Origin: DASXTC01 sp036505635 | GTDB lineage: Bacteria > Acidobacteriota > Polarisedimenticolia > JACPZX01 > DASXTC01 | Assembly: GCA_036505635.1 (NCBI GenBank) | Contig: DASXTC010000028.1 | Span: 13,140 to 77,139 of the forward strand | Direction of reading: 5' to 3' | DNA: 64,000 nucleotides | Part shown: positions 18,336 to 27,274 of the stretch, piece by piece | Layout: every line of letters starts with the position of its first letter | Numbering within the stretch: position 1 is the stretch's first letter | Made by a program: the position numbers and the translations under genes | The notes under the pieces: model-generated | What the model was told of the DNA's origin: nothing | Database searches by the model: none | Seen by the model: the letters and a program-made list of their open reading frames with translations, nothing else

Positions 18336-20612
18336 ATGAGAGGTGAACTCACGATCACCCCCGAGCTGATCCGCGAACATGGCCTTTCCGAAGAGGAGTA
18401 CGCGAAGTGCCGCGAGGTCCTCGGCCGCGACCCGAACTACACGGAGCTCGGCATCTTCTCGGCCATGTGGTCCGAGCACTGCTCCTACAAATCGAGCAAG
18501 GTCCACTTGAGGACCCTCCCCACCGCGGGGCCTCGCGTCATCCAGGGGCCCGGCGAGAACGCCGGCGTCATCGACATCGACGACGGCGACGTCGCGGTCT
18601 TCAAGATGGAGAGTCACAACCACCCCTCCTTCATCGAGCCCGTGCAGGGCGCGGCCACCGGCGTCGGCGGGATCCTGCGCGACATCTTCACGATGGGAGC
18701 GCGGCCGATCGCCTCGCTCAACTCGCTGCGCTTCGGCGCCGTGGACTCGCCGCGCATGAAGTACCTGATCGGCGGCGTGGTGAACGGCATCTCGATGTAC
18801 GGCAACTCGATGGGGGTTCCGACGGTCGGTGGCGAGGTCACCTTCCATCCGTCCTACAACGGCAACATCCTGGTCAACGCCTTCAACCTCGGCGTGGCCA
18901 GACGCGACAGGATCTTCCTCGGCAAGGCGGAGGGGCCGGGCAACTCGATCATCTACTTCGGCTCCAGGACGGGCCGCGACGGCATCCACGGAGCCACGAT
19001 GGCCTCCGATATCTTCGACTCCGAGAAGGAGGCGCGCCGCCCGACGGTCCAGGTCGGCGATCCGTTCACGGAGAAGCTCCTGCTGGAGGCGTCGCTCGAG
19101 CTCATGAAGCAGGACTTCCTCGTCGGGATACAGGACATGGGAGCGGCCGGGCTGACCTGCTCGACCCTCGAAATGGCCGGGCGCGCCGGCACGGGCGTGG
19201 TGATCGACATCGCGAAGGTCCCTCGCCGCGAGACCGGGATGACTCCCTACGAGGTGATGCTCTCGGAGTCCCAGGAGCGGATGCTGATGGTGGTGCGGCG
19301 GGGCCGCGAGGCCGAGGCGCTCGCCATCATCCGAAAGTGGGACCTGGAAGGGGAGGTGATCGGGGAGGTGGCCGGCGACGGGCAGGCGCGCGTCATGGAC
19401 GGCGAAGCCACCGCGGCCCGGGTCCCCGCCGCCCCGCTCTCGGACGCGTCACCGGTCTACCGCAGGCCGATGCGCGAGCCGGCCGATCACCGCGAGCGGG
19501 CCCGGCTCGACATCAAGTCGGTGCCACTGCCACAGGACCTGGCCGCCGTGCTCGACCGGTTGCTCGGGTCCCCCAACATCGCCTCGAAGGAGTGGGTGTA
19601 CCGCCAGTACGATCACACGGTGCGCGCCAGCACCGTGGTGCGACCCGGCTCCGACGCCGCCGTGGTGCGCCTCGTCGGCACCGGCGCGGGAGTGGGCCGC
19701 GAGAAGGCGCTGGCAATGTCGACCGATTGCAACCCGCGCTTCTGCGCGCTCGACCCCTATCTGGGCGCGGCGCACGCGGTGGCCGAGGCCGCCCGCAACG
19801 TGGCCTGCTCGGGCGCGAGGCCCCTGGCAGCGACCGATTGTCTCAACTTCGGCAGCCCCGAGAATCCAGAGATCATGTGGCAGTTCGCCCGCGCCGTGGA
19901 GGGGATCGGCGAGGCCTGCCGCCGCCTCGGCACGCCGATTGTCTCGGGCAACGTGTCGCTCTACAACGAGACGGACGGACACGCCATTTACCCGACCCCC
20001 ACCATCGGAATGGTCGGACTGATGCGCGACGCCACGCTGGCGGTCACCTCCTGGTTCAAGAACGAGGGGGACCTGATCCTGCTGCTGGGCCACACACGCG
20101 AGGAGATCGGCGCGAGCGAGTACCTGGCCCTCGTGCACGGACGCGAGGAGGGAGCGCCACCGGGCCTGGACTTGAGGCTGGAGTCGGTCGTGCAGGACGC
20201 GGCTATCCGCGCGATCGAGAAGCGGATCGTTCAGTCCGCGCACGACTGCTCCGAAGGGGGGCTCGCCGTTGCGTTGGCCGAATGCTGCATCTGCGGCACC
20301 GAGGCGACCGGGGCGGGGGCGCCCTTGAGAGGGGCTCTCGTCGATCTGCCCGGCGGGATTCGCGAGGACGCGCTGCTTTTCGGGGAGAGCGCCTCGCGCA
20401 TCCTGCTGACCATCCGTGAGAAGGACCTGCCCGTCTTCGAGCTGATCGCCCGCGAGGTGAGGGTTCCGGTGCGCGTCATCGGCCGCGTCGCGGGAGCCGG
20501 GGCGGGGGCCGCTCTGGACATCCGAACGGACGGCTCAAAGCTGGTCCGCCGCCAGGTGGACGCCCTCCACCGGATGTGGCACAGTGTCTTCCCCACCCTG
20601 ATGGCGAGTTGA
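18336..20612 (+). CDS. purL: phosphoribosylformylglycinamidine synthase subunit PurL (small type)
   Basis: The ATP-dependent synthetase subunit that converts FGAR to FGAM using ammonia from PurQ. The 758-residue length is the small PurL form that needs PurS and PurQ, and both genes lie just upstream. Seen: YTELGIFSAMWSEHCSYKSS near the N-terminus, the ATP/Mg-binding stretch VFKMESHNHPSFIEPVQGAA, a Gly-rich loop MGAAGLTCSTLEMA, and the second AIR-synthase-like half with STDCNPRFCALDPYLGA and VSGNVSLYNET. ATG 18336 is preferred over GTG 18327; neither has a clear ribosome-binding site. Confidence 0.97.
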   Translation: MRGELTITPELIREHGLSEEEYAKCREVLGRDPNYTELGIFSAMWSEHCSYKSSKVHLRTLPTAGPRVIQGPGENAGVIDIDDGDVAVFKMESHNHPSFIEPVQGAATGVGGILRDIFTMGARPIASLNSLRFGAVDSPRMKYLIGGVVNGISMYGNSMGVPTVGGEVTFHPSYNGNILVNAFNLGVARRDRIFLGKAEGPGNSIIYFGSRTGRDGIHGATMASDIFDSEKEARRPTVQVGDPFTEKLLLEASLELMKQDFLVGIQDMGAAGLTCSTLEMAGRAGTGVVIDIAKVPRRETGMTPYEVMLSESQERMLMVVRRGREAEALAIIRKWDLEGEVIGEVAGDGQARVMDGEATAARVPAAPLSDASPVYRRPMREPADHRERARLDIKSVPLPQDLAAVLDRLLGSPNIASKEWVYRQYDHTVRASTVVRPGSDAAVVRLVGTGAGVGREKALAMSTDCNPRFCALDPYLGAAHAVAEAARNVACSGARPLAATDCLNFGSPENPEIMWQFARAVEGIGEACRRLGTPIVSGNVSLYNETDGHAIYPTPTIGMVGLMRDATLAVTSWFKNEGDLILLLGHTREEIGASEYLALVHGREEGAPPGLDLRLESVVQDAAIRAIEKRIVQSAHDCSEGGLAVALAECCICGTEATGAGAPLRGALVDLPGGIREDALLFGESASRILLTIREKDLPVFELIAREVRVPVRVIGRVAGAGAGAALDIRTDGSKLVRRQVDALHRMWHSVFPTLMAS

Positions 20613-20619
20613 AGGCGGC

Positions 20620-22050
20620 ATGAGAGATCCCCTCGAAAACATCGGCACCGACGACCACTTTCACGATGAGTGCGGGGTATTCGGGATCCATTCGCACCGT
20701 GAGGCGGCCAACATCGTCTACCTCGGCCTGCACGCGCTCCAGCACCGCGGGCAGGAATCGGCGGGGATCGCGACCTCCGACGGGGAGCGACTCCACGTCG
20801 AGATCGGCATGGGTCAGGTCGGGGAGATCTTCAAGTCCGAACGGCTCGCCCGCCTGCCCGGCGGCATCGGCATCGGTCACGTGCGCTACTCGACGGCCGG
20901 TTCGAGCGATCTGAAGAACGCCCAGCCGATGCGCGTGCGCTGTCACAAGGGTGAGATCGCGGTGGGGCACAACGGCAACCTGGTCAACGCGGACAAGCTG
21001 CGCTCGAGCCTCGAGTCCGACGGCTCGATCTTCACCAGCAGCTCGGACACCGAAGTGATCCTGCATCTGATCGCGCGCAGCCAGCAGAAGCGAATCGAGG
21101 ATGCCATCGTCGACGCCCTCATGCAGGTGAAGGGCGCCTATTCGCTGGTCTTCCTCACGAAGGACACGATGGTCGGCGTGCGCGATCCGATGGGATTCCG
21201 CCCCCTCTCTCTGGGGATCCTGGACGGCTCCTACGTGCTGACCTCGGAGACGACGGCTCTCGACCTGGTCGGCGCGCGCCTCGTGCGGGACATCGAGCCC
21301 GGCGAGGTGGTTCTCGTGCGGGGCACTCAGGTCGAGTCGTTCCACCCATTCCCGCCGGCCCCGGCCCACGCCTGCATCTTCGAGTACGTCTATTTCGCGC
21401 GGCCCGACTCGTTGCTGTGGGGGCGCAACGTCTCGCGCGTGCGCAAACGTCTCGGGATGGAGCTCGCCAAGGAGGCCCCGGCGGACGCCGACATCGTGAT
21501 CCCGATCCCCGACTCGGGGGTCTACGCCGCGATGGGATACGCGGGCCAGTCGGGGATCCCGTACGATCACGGGCTGGTCAGGAGCCATTACATCGGCCGC
21601 ACCTTTATCGAGCCCAGCCAGAGCATCCGGCACTTCGGCGTGAGGCTCAAGCTCAACACGGTCCGCGAGGTGCTCGCGGGCCGGCGCGTGGTGCTGGTGG
21701 ACGACTCGATCGTGCGCGGCACCACCTCGCGCAAGCTGGTCACCCTCGTGAAGGAGGCCGGCGCGAAAGAGGTCCACATGAGGATCTCCTGCCCCCCCAC
21801 GGTCGGACCCTGCTACTACGGCGTCGACACCCCGGTACGATCGGAGCTGATTGCCTCGTCACACACGGTGGAGGAGATCCGCGACCACATCCGCGCCGAT
21901 TCCCTGGCGTACCTGTCGCTCGAGGGGATGCTGCGCGCGGTGGGTGATGAGAACGGGTTCTGCTCGGCCTGCTACACCAACAAGTACCCGATCGAGTTCC
22001 CTCGCGATGTGACCCATCAGATGGGGCTCTTCGAGAAAACCAGGACCTGA
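20620..22050 (+). CDS. purF: amidophosphoribosyltransferase, propeptide and [4Fe-4S] type
   Basis: First committed enzyme of purine synthesis: PRPP plus glutamine gives phosphoribosylamine. The N-terminal nucleophile Cys19 in HDECGVFGI follows an 18-residue propeptide, so maturation by cleavage is expected. The PRPP-binding loop VVLVDDSIVRGTTS lies about 357-370. Cysteines at about 252, 391, 448 and 451 (the last two in GFCSACYTN) match the spacing of the Bacillus-type oxygen-sensitive [4Fe-4S] enzyme. It is the last pur gene of the operon, 7 bases after purL. Confidence 0.97.
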   Translation: MRDPLENIGTDDHFHDECGVFGIHSHREAANIVYLGLHALQHRGQESAGIATSDGERLHVEIGMGQVGEIFKSERLARLPGGIGIGHVRYSTAGSSDLKNAQPMRVRCHKGEIAVGHNGNLVNADKLRSSLESDGSIFTSSSDTEVILHLIARSQQKRIEDAIVDALMQVKGAYSLVFLTKDTMVGVRDPMGFRPLSLGILDGSYVLTSETTALDLVGARLVRDIEPGEVVLVRGTQVESFHPFPPAPAHACIFEYVYFARPDSLLWGRNVSRVRKRLGMELAKEAPADADIVIPIPDSGVYAAMGYAGQSGIPYDHGLVRSHYIGRTFIEPSQSIRHFGVRLKLNTVREVLAGRRVVLVDDSIVRGTTSRKLVTLVKEAGAKEVHMRISCPPTVGPCYYGVDTPVRSELIASSHTVEEIRDHIRADSLAYLSLEGMLRAVGDENGFCSACYTNKYPIEFPRDVTHQMGLFEKTRT

Positions 22051-22089
22051 GAGGGAGCAGGCCTCGCGACGGGCCGCGACCTCGTAAAC

Positions 22090-22123
22090 ACTTGAAAAGC
22101 CCGAACAATTGCTTGCTTCAAGT
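22090..22123 (+). terminator. hairpin after purF, possible terminator or regulatory stem
   Basis: ACTTGAA at 22090-22096 pairs with TTCAAGT at 22117-22123, continued by AAGC (22097-22100) with GCTT (22111-22114) around a 10-base loop and a 2-base bulge. No T-run follows, so an intrinsic terminator is only one option. It overlaps the -35 region of the next promoter. Confidence 0.35.
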
Positions 22124-22141
22124 CTCGCTTTCGCGTAAATA
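22113..22141 (+). promoter_or_regulatory. candidate promoter in an AT-rich island upstream of the FG-GAP gene
   Basis: TTGCTT (22113-22118), a 17-base spacer and TAAATA (22136-22141) lie in a notably AT-rich stretch of this GC-rich window. A 7-base inverted repeat AACAATT (22104-22110)/AATTGTT (22141-22147) brackets the promoter and could be an operator. The rest of the 22051-22174 gap shows no gene. Confidence 0.4.
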
Positions 22142-22174
22142 ATTGTTACCCAGCCTGGCCCAGCAGGGACCCCT

Positions 22175-25100
22175 ATGCCCCGATCCCGATTTCTGTGGAT
22201 TCTCGCCTTTCTAGCCGTGTCGCCCATCTCGCGGCGCGCCGCGGCCGCCGATGGCGCCGCCGAGGCGGCGGCGGGCCGGATCCGCCGGCTGGAGTACGAG
22301 GTCACCTTTCAGCCCAGCTCCGTCATCCCGGGGCACCCGGGCGGGCTGCAGGCCGCCAATCGCGCCCAGGACCTGCGCGCCTACTTCCTCCCCGAAGGGG
22401 TCGACCTGGTGCGACGGACCGAGCGACTCCCCTCCTGGACCCTGCACCTGTCCCTGCGCGAGGCGGGCGCGGCGGGCCGGACAGAGGCAGCCCGGTGGGC
22501 CCCGCCCCAGCACGAGGGCCAGACGGTCACCTACCAGCGCGGCCCCATCCTCGAGAGGTACGACAACACGGAGGAGGGGCTCCTCCTCACCCTCGAGCTG
22601 CCCGCCCCGGACGGCGGAGCGGCCGGTGAGGCGACGTTCGATCTACGCACCCGACTCGAGAGGTTCGTCGCGTTCGATGGAACCGAGGTCAGCTTCTACC
22701 AGAAGGGGGGCCGGCAGACGAGGATCCGGATCCTCTCGGCCACGGACGACCAGGGACGCGACATCCGGGCCCGCCTTGCGGCCCGCTCGCGGCGGCTGAC
22801 CATTCGCTACGAGCCGGCGGGGGATGTCTCGGGGGTGATCATCAAGCTGGCCCTGACGGGGCAGGGGGCCGCGCTCACGGGACAGGGGATCTCCACGACA
22901 CCCGACTGGATTGCCGAGATCAATCAGGCCGGAGCGAGCTTTGGATGGTCCGCCTCCACCGCGGGGGACGTCAACGGCGACGGATACAGCGACCTGATCA
23001 TCAGCGCGCGTGACTACGACAACGGCCAGAGCAACGAGGGCATGGCGTTTCTCTATCTCGGCTCGGCCTCGGGGCTCGCCTCCTCGCCCGCCTGGAGCGC
23101 TGAAGGAAACCAGGCGGACGCCTTGTTCGGGTTCTCGGTCTCCACGGCCGGAGACGTCAACGCCGACGGGTACGACGACGTCATCGTGGGCGCGCGTGAC
23201 TACGACAACGGACAAAGCGACGAAGGGCGCGCCTGGCTCTACATGGGTTCGGCCAGCGGTCTGTCCACCACGCCCGCGTGGTCGGCCGAAAGCGATCAGG
23301 CCAACGCCCAGCTCGGCACCTCGGTGGCCACCGCGGGGGACGTCAACGGCGACGGGTACGCGGACGTCGTCATCGGCGCCCAGCGTTACACGAACACGCA
23401 GCTCCAGGAAGGGAGGGCGTGGCTGTGGCTCGGCGGCCCTTCGGGGCTGGCAACCTCGCCGGTCTGGTTCGGCGAGAACCACCAGCGCGACTCCGAGTTC
23501 GGGCAGTCGGTTTCCACCGCGGGGGACGTGAACGGCGACGGCTACAGCGACCTGCTGATCGGCTCGCTGCAGTATGACAACGGGCAGACCAACGAGGGGC
23601 GCGTCTACGTCTACGCGGGATCCCCCTCGGGTCCTTCGCTCAACCCTGTCTGGACCTTCGAGAGCAACCAGACGATCGCCTATCTGGGCTTTTCGCTGGG
23701 GGCCGCGGGGGACGTCAACGGCGACGGCTACAGCGACATCATCGTGGGGTCGGACCTGTACGACAACGGTCAGAGTGATGAGGGAAGGGCGTACGCCTTC
23801 TACGGGTCCGCGGGGGGCCTCTCCACGACGCCCAACTGGACCGTGGAGAGCGATCAGAACAGCGCGGGGATGGGCAAGCAGGTCTTCACGGCAGGAGACG
23901 TCAACGGCGACGGGTTCAGCGACGTGATCGTCGGCGCCCGCGCCTACACCAACGGCCAGTCGCAGGAGGGCCGGGCCCACCTCTATCTGGGCTCCCCGCT
24001 GGGGCTGTCGACCACTCCCGTCTGGGTCACCGAGTCGGACCAGGCCTCCGCGAGGTACGCGGGCTCGGCGGCGACGGCGGGGGACGTCAATGGAGACGGA
24101 TACAGTGACGTGATCGTGACCGCGAGCCTTTACGACAACGGTCAGACCGACGAAGGGCGCGCGTACCTGTTCCTCGGCTCGGCGACGGGGCTCGTTAACG
24201 CTCCCGCCTTCTCGCGGGAGTCCGATCAGGATGGGGCGGGGCTCGGTGTGGCGGCGGCACCTGCCGGCGACGTGAACGGCGACGGGTTCAGCGACCTCAT
24301 CGTCGGGGCCGATCGGTACGACAACGGCGAGACCGATGAGGGGGCCGCCTTCCTCTTCCTCGGCTCGGCGTCGGGGCCGGCCACCTCCCCTTCATGGAGC
24401 GCTGAAGGGAACCAGGCGGGAGCATCCTTCGGCGCCTCGGTCGCGGCAGCGGGGGATGTGAACGGCGACGGCTACGGCGACGTCGCGGTGGGAGCGCCCG
24501 GGTTCTCCAACGCCCTCGCGGGGGAGGGGACCGTATACGTGTATCACGGCTCGGCGGCGGGCCTCGCGCTCTCGCCGGCGTGGTCGGCCGAAGGAGGTCA
24601 GGAGGGAGCGGAGCTGGGGATCTCGGTTGCCGCCGCCGGTGACGTGAACCGCGACGGGTTCGGCGATCTGGTGGTTGGAGCGCCCGGATTCGACAATGGG
24701 CAGTTCGACGAGGGACGGGCGATCGTGCACCTCGGTTCGGCATCCGGGCTCTCGGAAGGCATCGCGTGGCAGGCGGAGGGGGACCAGGACGGGGCGCGCC
24801 TCGGGCAATCCGTGGCGGAGGCCGGGGACGTCGACCGGGACGGCTTCAGCGACATCCTCATCGGCGCGCCGGAGTACGACAACGGGGAGGAGGACGAGGG
24901 GCTCGTGGCCCTCTATCCGGGCTCCCCCTTCGGCCCGGCCCTGTCCGCCTCGTGGGTGGCCGAGGGCAATCAGGCGGGGGCGCGGTTCGGGGCTTCCCTC
25001 GCCACGGCCGGCGATGTCAACGGCGATGGCTACAGCGATCTGGTCGTGGGCGCGCCCTTCTTCGACAACGGCGAGAACGATGAAGGAGGGGCCTTCCTGT

Positions 25101-26617
25101 ATCAGGGCGGACCGGCGGGACCAGATGCGGGCCCCTCGTGGACGACGGAAGGGAACCAGGCGAATGCCCGTATGGGCTGGTCCGTGGCTTCGGCGGGAGA
25201 CCTCAACGGCGACGGTTTCAGCGACATCGCCGTCGGCGCTCCGCTCTTCGATGGCGCGCTCACGGACGAGGGGCGGGTCACCGTGTACCACGGATCGGCG
25301 GCGGGGCCATCCGCCACCTCCTCCTGGACCGGGCTTGGAGGGCAGGCCGATGGTCGATTCGGGTCGCAGACCGCCCCGGCCGGGGATGTCAATGGCGATG
25401 GCTTCGGCGATCTGCTCATCGGCGCACCGGGATACGACAACGTTCAGGTCGATGAGGGACGAGCGGTCGTGCACCTTGGCAACGGGCGCGATGGGCTGGA
25501 GCGGGCGCCGCGGCAGGAGAGGGCAGCCGATTCGTCCACCATCGCCCTTCTGGGGAGGACCGACTCGGAGAGCTCCTTCCGCCTGCGCGCGGTCGGACGA
25601 AGCCCCCTCGGGCGGGCGAAGGTCCGGCTCGAGTGGGAGGTTCGGCCCCTGGGAACCTCGTTCAGCGGCACCGATCTGCATCGCGGCACCGTGGACGACA
25701 CGGGCGCGCCGGGGGGGGCGGGCAGCGCGGTGATTCTCGACGAGGCAGCGGGCGGGCTCCCCGCCGGAACCAATATCCACTGGCGTCTGCGCGTCCTGAC
25801 CGATTCGCCCTACTTCCCGAGGCTCCCGTGGGTGTCGCTGCCGGGCAACAGCCTGACGGAGACCGATGCGAGGACCGCGGGGTGCTTCGACGCGGATGGT
25901 GACGGCTACGGCCTGGTTGGGAATGCGGAGTGCCTCGGAGGTCTCACCACCGACTGCGACGATACGAGCATGAGCGTCTACCCCGGAGCGCCGCAGGTGT
26001 GCGACGGCGTCAACAACGACTGCTCGGCGCCCGGATGGCCGTCCCTGGCGGGGACCAACGAGGTGGATGGTGACGGCGATTTACGAACGACCTGCGAGGG
26101 GGACTGTGATGATGTGCACGCCTCGGTCTTTCCCGGCGCGGCCCAGGTGTGCGACGGGCTCAACAACGACTGCTCGGCGCCCGGCTGGCCCTCGCTGGCC
26201 GGGACCAACGAGGCCGACGCCGACGCGGACACTTTCTCGGTCTGCGGAGGGGACTGCTCAGACAGCGATCCCACGGCCTGGGGCACGCCAGCGGAGGCGG
26301 GCGATCTCATCCTGGAACATGACCCCATGACGGCGACGACGATGCTGACCTGGAGCCCCCCCGGGGCAGCCGGCGGAACCGCCACCTTGTACGACGTGAT
26401 CCGCTCGTTGGACCCCGCCGGTTTCCTGAACGGTGGCACCTGCTCCGAGTCGGACGATGGGACCGACACGCTCTTCCTCGAGACAGCCGAGCCCTCGCCC
26501 GGCGCCATCTTCTTCTACCTCGTCCGGGCTCAGAACGCCTGTCCCGGCCCCGCAGGCATTGGGCCGCTGGGGTTCGACTCGGCGGGGTCACCCATCGCCG
26601 GGCGCGCCTGCCCCTGA
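22175..26617 (+). CDS. giant secreted FG-GAP repeat protein with MopE-type metal-binding C-terminus
   Basis: A 1480-residue exported protein. A signal peptide (RFLWILAFLAVSP) is followed by a unique domain (about 30-230) and then 14 FG-GAP/VCBS-type repeats of about 60 residues, each with a calcium-loop core such as DVNGDGYSDLIIG followed by YDNGQ..EG. These would form two seven-bladed beta-propellers like integrin alpha heads. A beta-rich domain follows (about 1105-1225), then two MopE-type units with DCDD, VYPGAPQVCDGVNNDC and VFPGAAQVCDGLNNDC, a motif linked to copper or calcium binding. The last 100 residues look like a fibronectin III-like domain. It is probably a surface or matrix protein; the ligand is unknown. 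Confidence 0.85.
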   Translation: MPRSRFLWILAFLAVSPISRRAAAADGAAEAAAGRIRRLEYEVTFQPSSVIPGHPGGLQAANRAQDLRAYFLPEGVDLVRRTERLPSWTLHLSLREAGAAGRTEAARWAPPQHEGQTVTYQRGPILERYDNTEEGLLLTLELPAPDGGAAGEATFDLRTRLERFVAFDGTEVSFYQKGGRQTRIRILSATDDQGRDIRARLAARSRRLTIRYEPAGDVSGVIIKLALTGQGAALTGQGISTTPDWIAEINQAGASFGWSASTAGDVNGDGYSDLIISARDYDNGQSNEGMAFLYLGSASGLASSPAWSAEGNQADALFGFSVSTAGDVNADGYDDVIVGARDYDNGQSDEGRAWLYMGSASGLSTTPAWSAESDQANAQLGTSVATAGDVNGDGYADVVIGAQRYTNTQLQEGRAWLWLGGPSGLATSPVWFGENHQRDSEFGQSVSTAGDVNGDGYSDLLIGSLQYDNGQTNEGRVYVYAGSPSGPSLNPVWTFESNQTIAYLGFSLGAAGDVNGDGYSDIIVGSDLYDNGQSDEGRAYAFYGSAGGLSTTPNWTVESDQNSAGMGKQVFTAGDVNGDGFSDVIVGARAYTNGQSQEGRAHLYLGSPLGLSTTPVWVTESDQASARYAGSAATAGDVNGDGYSDVIVTASLYDNGQTDEGRAYLFLGSATGLVNAPAFSRESDQDGAGLGVAAAPAGDVNGDGFSDLIVGADRYDNGETDEGAAFLFLGSASGPATSPSWSAEGNQAGASFGASVAAAGDVNGDGYGDVAVGAPGFSNALAGEGTVYVYHGSAAGLALSPAWSAEGGQEGAELGISVAAAGDVNRDGFGDLVVGAPGFDNGQFDEGRAIVHLGSASGLSEGIAWQAEGDQDGARLGQSVAEAGDVDRDGFSDILIGAPEYDNGEEDEGLVALYPGSPFGPALSASWVAEGNQAGARFGASLATAGDVNGDGYSDLVVGAPFFDNGENDEGGAFLYQGGPAGPDAGPSWTTEGNQANARMGWSVASAGDLNGDGFSDIAVGAPLFDGALTDEGRVTVYHGSAAGPSATSSWTGLGGQADGRFGSQTAPAGDVNGDGFGDLLIGAPGYDNVQVDEGRAVVHLGNGRDGLERAPRQERAADSSTIALLGRTDSESSFRLRAVGRSPLGRAKVRLEWEVRPLGTSFSGTDLHRGTVDDTGAPGGAGSAVILDEAAGGLPAGTNIHWRLRVLTDSPYFPRLPWVSLPGNSLTETDARTAGCFDADGDGYGLVGNAECLGGLTTDCDDTSMSVYPGAPQVCDGVNNDCSAPGWPSLAGTNEVDGDGDLRTTCEGDCDDVHASVFPGAAQVCDGLNNDCSAPGWPSLAGTNEADADADTFSVCGGDCSDSDPTAWGTPAEAGDLILEHDPMTATTMLTWSPPGAAGGTATLYDVIRSLDPAGFLNGGTCSESDDGTDTLFLETAEPSPGAIFFYLVRAQNACPGPAGIGPLGFDSAGSPIAGRACP
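22940..25500 (+). repeat. tandem FG-GAP-coding repeats, period about 180 bp
   Basis: Fourteen degenerate units share cores like GGGGACGTCAACGGCGACGG and GACAACGGCCAG. The periodicity follows the protein repeat, and third-position divergence shows it is old. Confidence 0.8.
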
Positions 26618-26647
26618 TTGCGACCCGGAGCCCGCGGCCGGTATATT
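26618..26647 (+). promoter_or_regulatory. sigma-70-type promoter of the Tudor-like gene
   Basis: -35 TTGCGA (26618-26623), an 18-base spacer, then -10 TATATT (26642-26647). The -35 box starts on the base after the FG-GAP stop codon. The predicted leader is about 25 bases and holds a GAGGAGG ribosome-binding site. Confidence 0.55.
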
Positions 26648-26679
26648 GGAGGCCATCCCATCGGATGAGGAGGACTCCA

Positions 26680-27273
26680 GTGCAACCACGCTTTGGTGTC
26701 GGCTCGAAGGTCTATTCGTCGCAGTACGGCGCGGGGGAAGTGATCACTTCCGAGGGGGTCGGCGACGCGGAGAAGGTGACGGTCCGGTTCGACAGGGCAG
26801 GGGAGCGGCAGATCCTCACCGCCTTCTCCGTGCTCGAGCCGCTGGTCAACCAGCAGATCCCGGAGTCGCACGGCCCGTCCACCGGCGAGACCGTGGGGCG
26901 CGCCGTCCCCCTCGCCCCGCCCGTCTCGATCGACGCGATCAAGGAGGCCGTCAAAGAAGCCCTTCGCGAGGGATCCGTCATCGGCGAGGTGAAGCTGCTC
27001 GACCGGTGGAGAGGCGGCAGGCTCATCCTCAAGCCCGGGCGCGAGGGGCAGAAGGAAAAGGAGATCCCGCTCGACGATTTCTTCCACAAGATCGTCATGC
27101 TGCGCGACCGCCTGCGCGTGCTCGAGCAGAAGCTCAACAGCCACAGTGGGCTTTCGGACGCCGATAAGGTCGAGCTGCAGCAGTACGTCACCCGGATCTA
27201 CGGGACCCTGACGACCTTCAATGTCCTGTTCGCGGATCGGGACGACTGGTTCGTAGGACAGAAAGGGGAATGA
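26680..27273 (+). CDS. protein with N-terminal PcrA/UvrD-Tudor-like (CarD-like) domain
   Basis: A 197-residue cytoplasmic protein. Residues 1-60 (RFGVGSKVYSSQYGAGEV, then VTVRFDRAGERQIL..FSVLEPL) follow the pattern of the small SH3/Tudor domain at the C-terminus of PcrA/UvrD helicases and in CarD-like proteins, both of which contact RNA polymerase. The remaining 130 residues, beginning SIDAIKEAVKEALREG, form mixed and helical segments I do not recognise. GTG 26680 is chosen because GAGGAGG ends 6 bases upstream; ATG 26665 is an in-frame alternative. The stop is 1 base from the stop of the convergent NHL gene. RNA-polymerase binding is inferred only. Confidence 0.6.
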   Translation: MQPRFGVGSKVYSSQYGAGEVITSEGVGDAEKVTVRFDRAGERQILTAFSVLEPLVNQQIPESHGPSTGETVGRAVPLAPPVSIDAIKEAVKEALREGSVIGEVKLLDRWRGGRLILKPGREGQKEKEIPLDDFFHKIVMLRDRLRVLEQKLNSHSGLSDADKVELQQYVTRIYGTLTTFNVLFADRDDWFVGQKGE

Positions 27274-27274
27274 G

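Noticed and set aside
22940..25500. CRISPR-like regular repeats in the FG-GAP gene
   Set aside because: Units are about 180 bases, degenerate and in frame with the protein; no identical short repeats with unique spacers.
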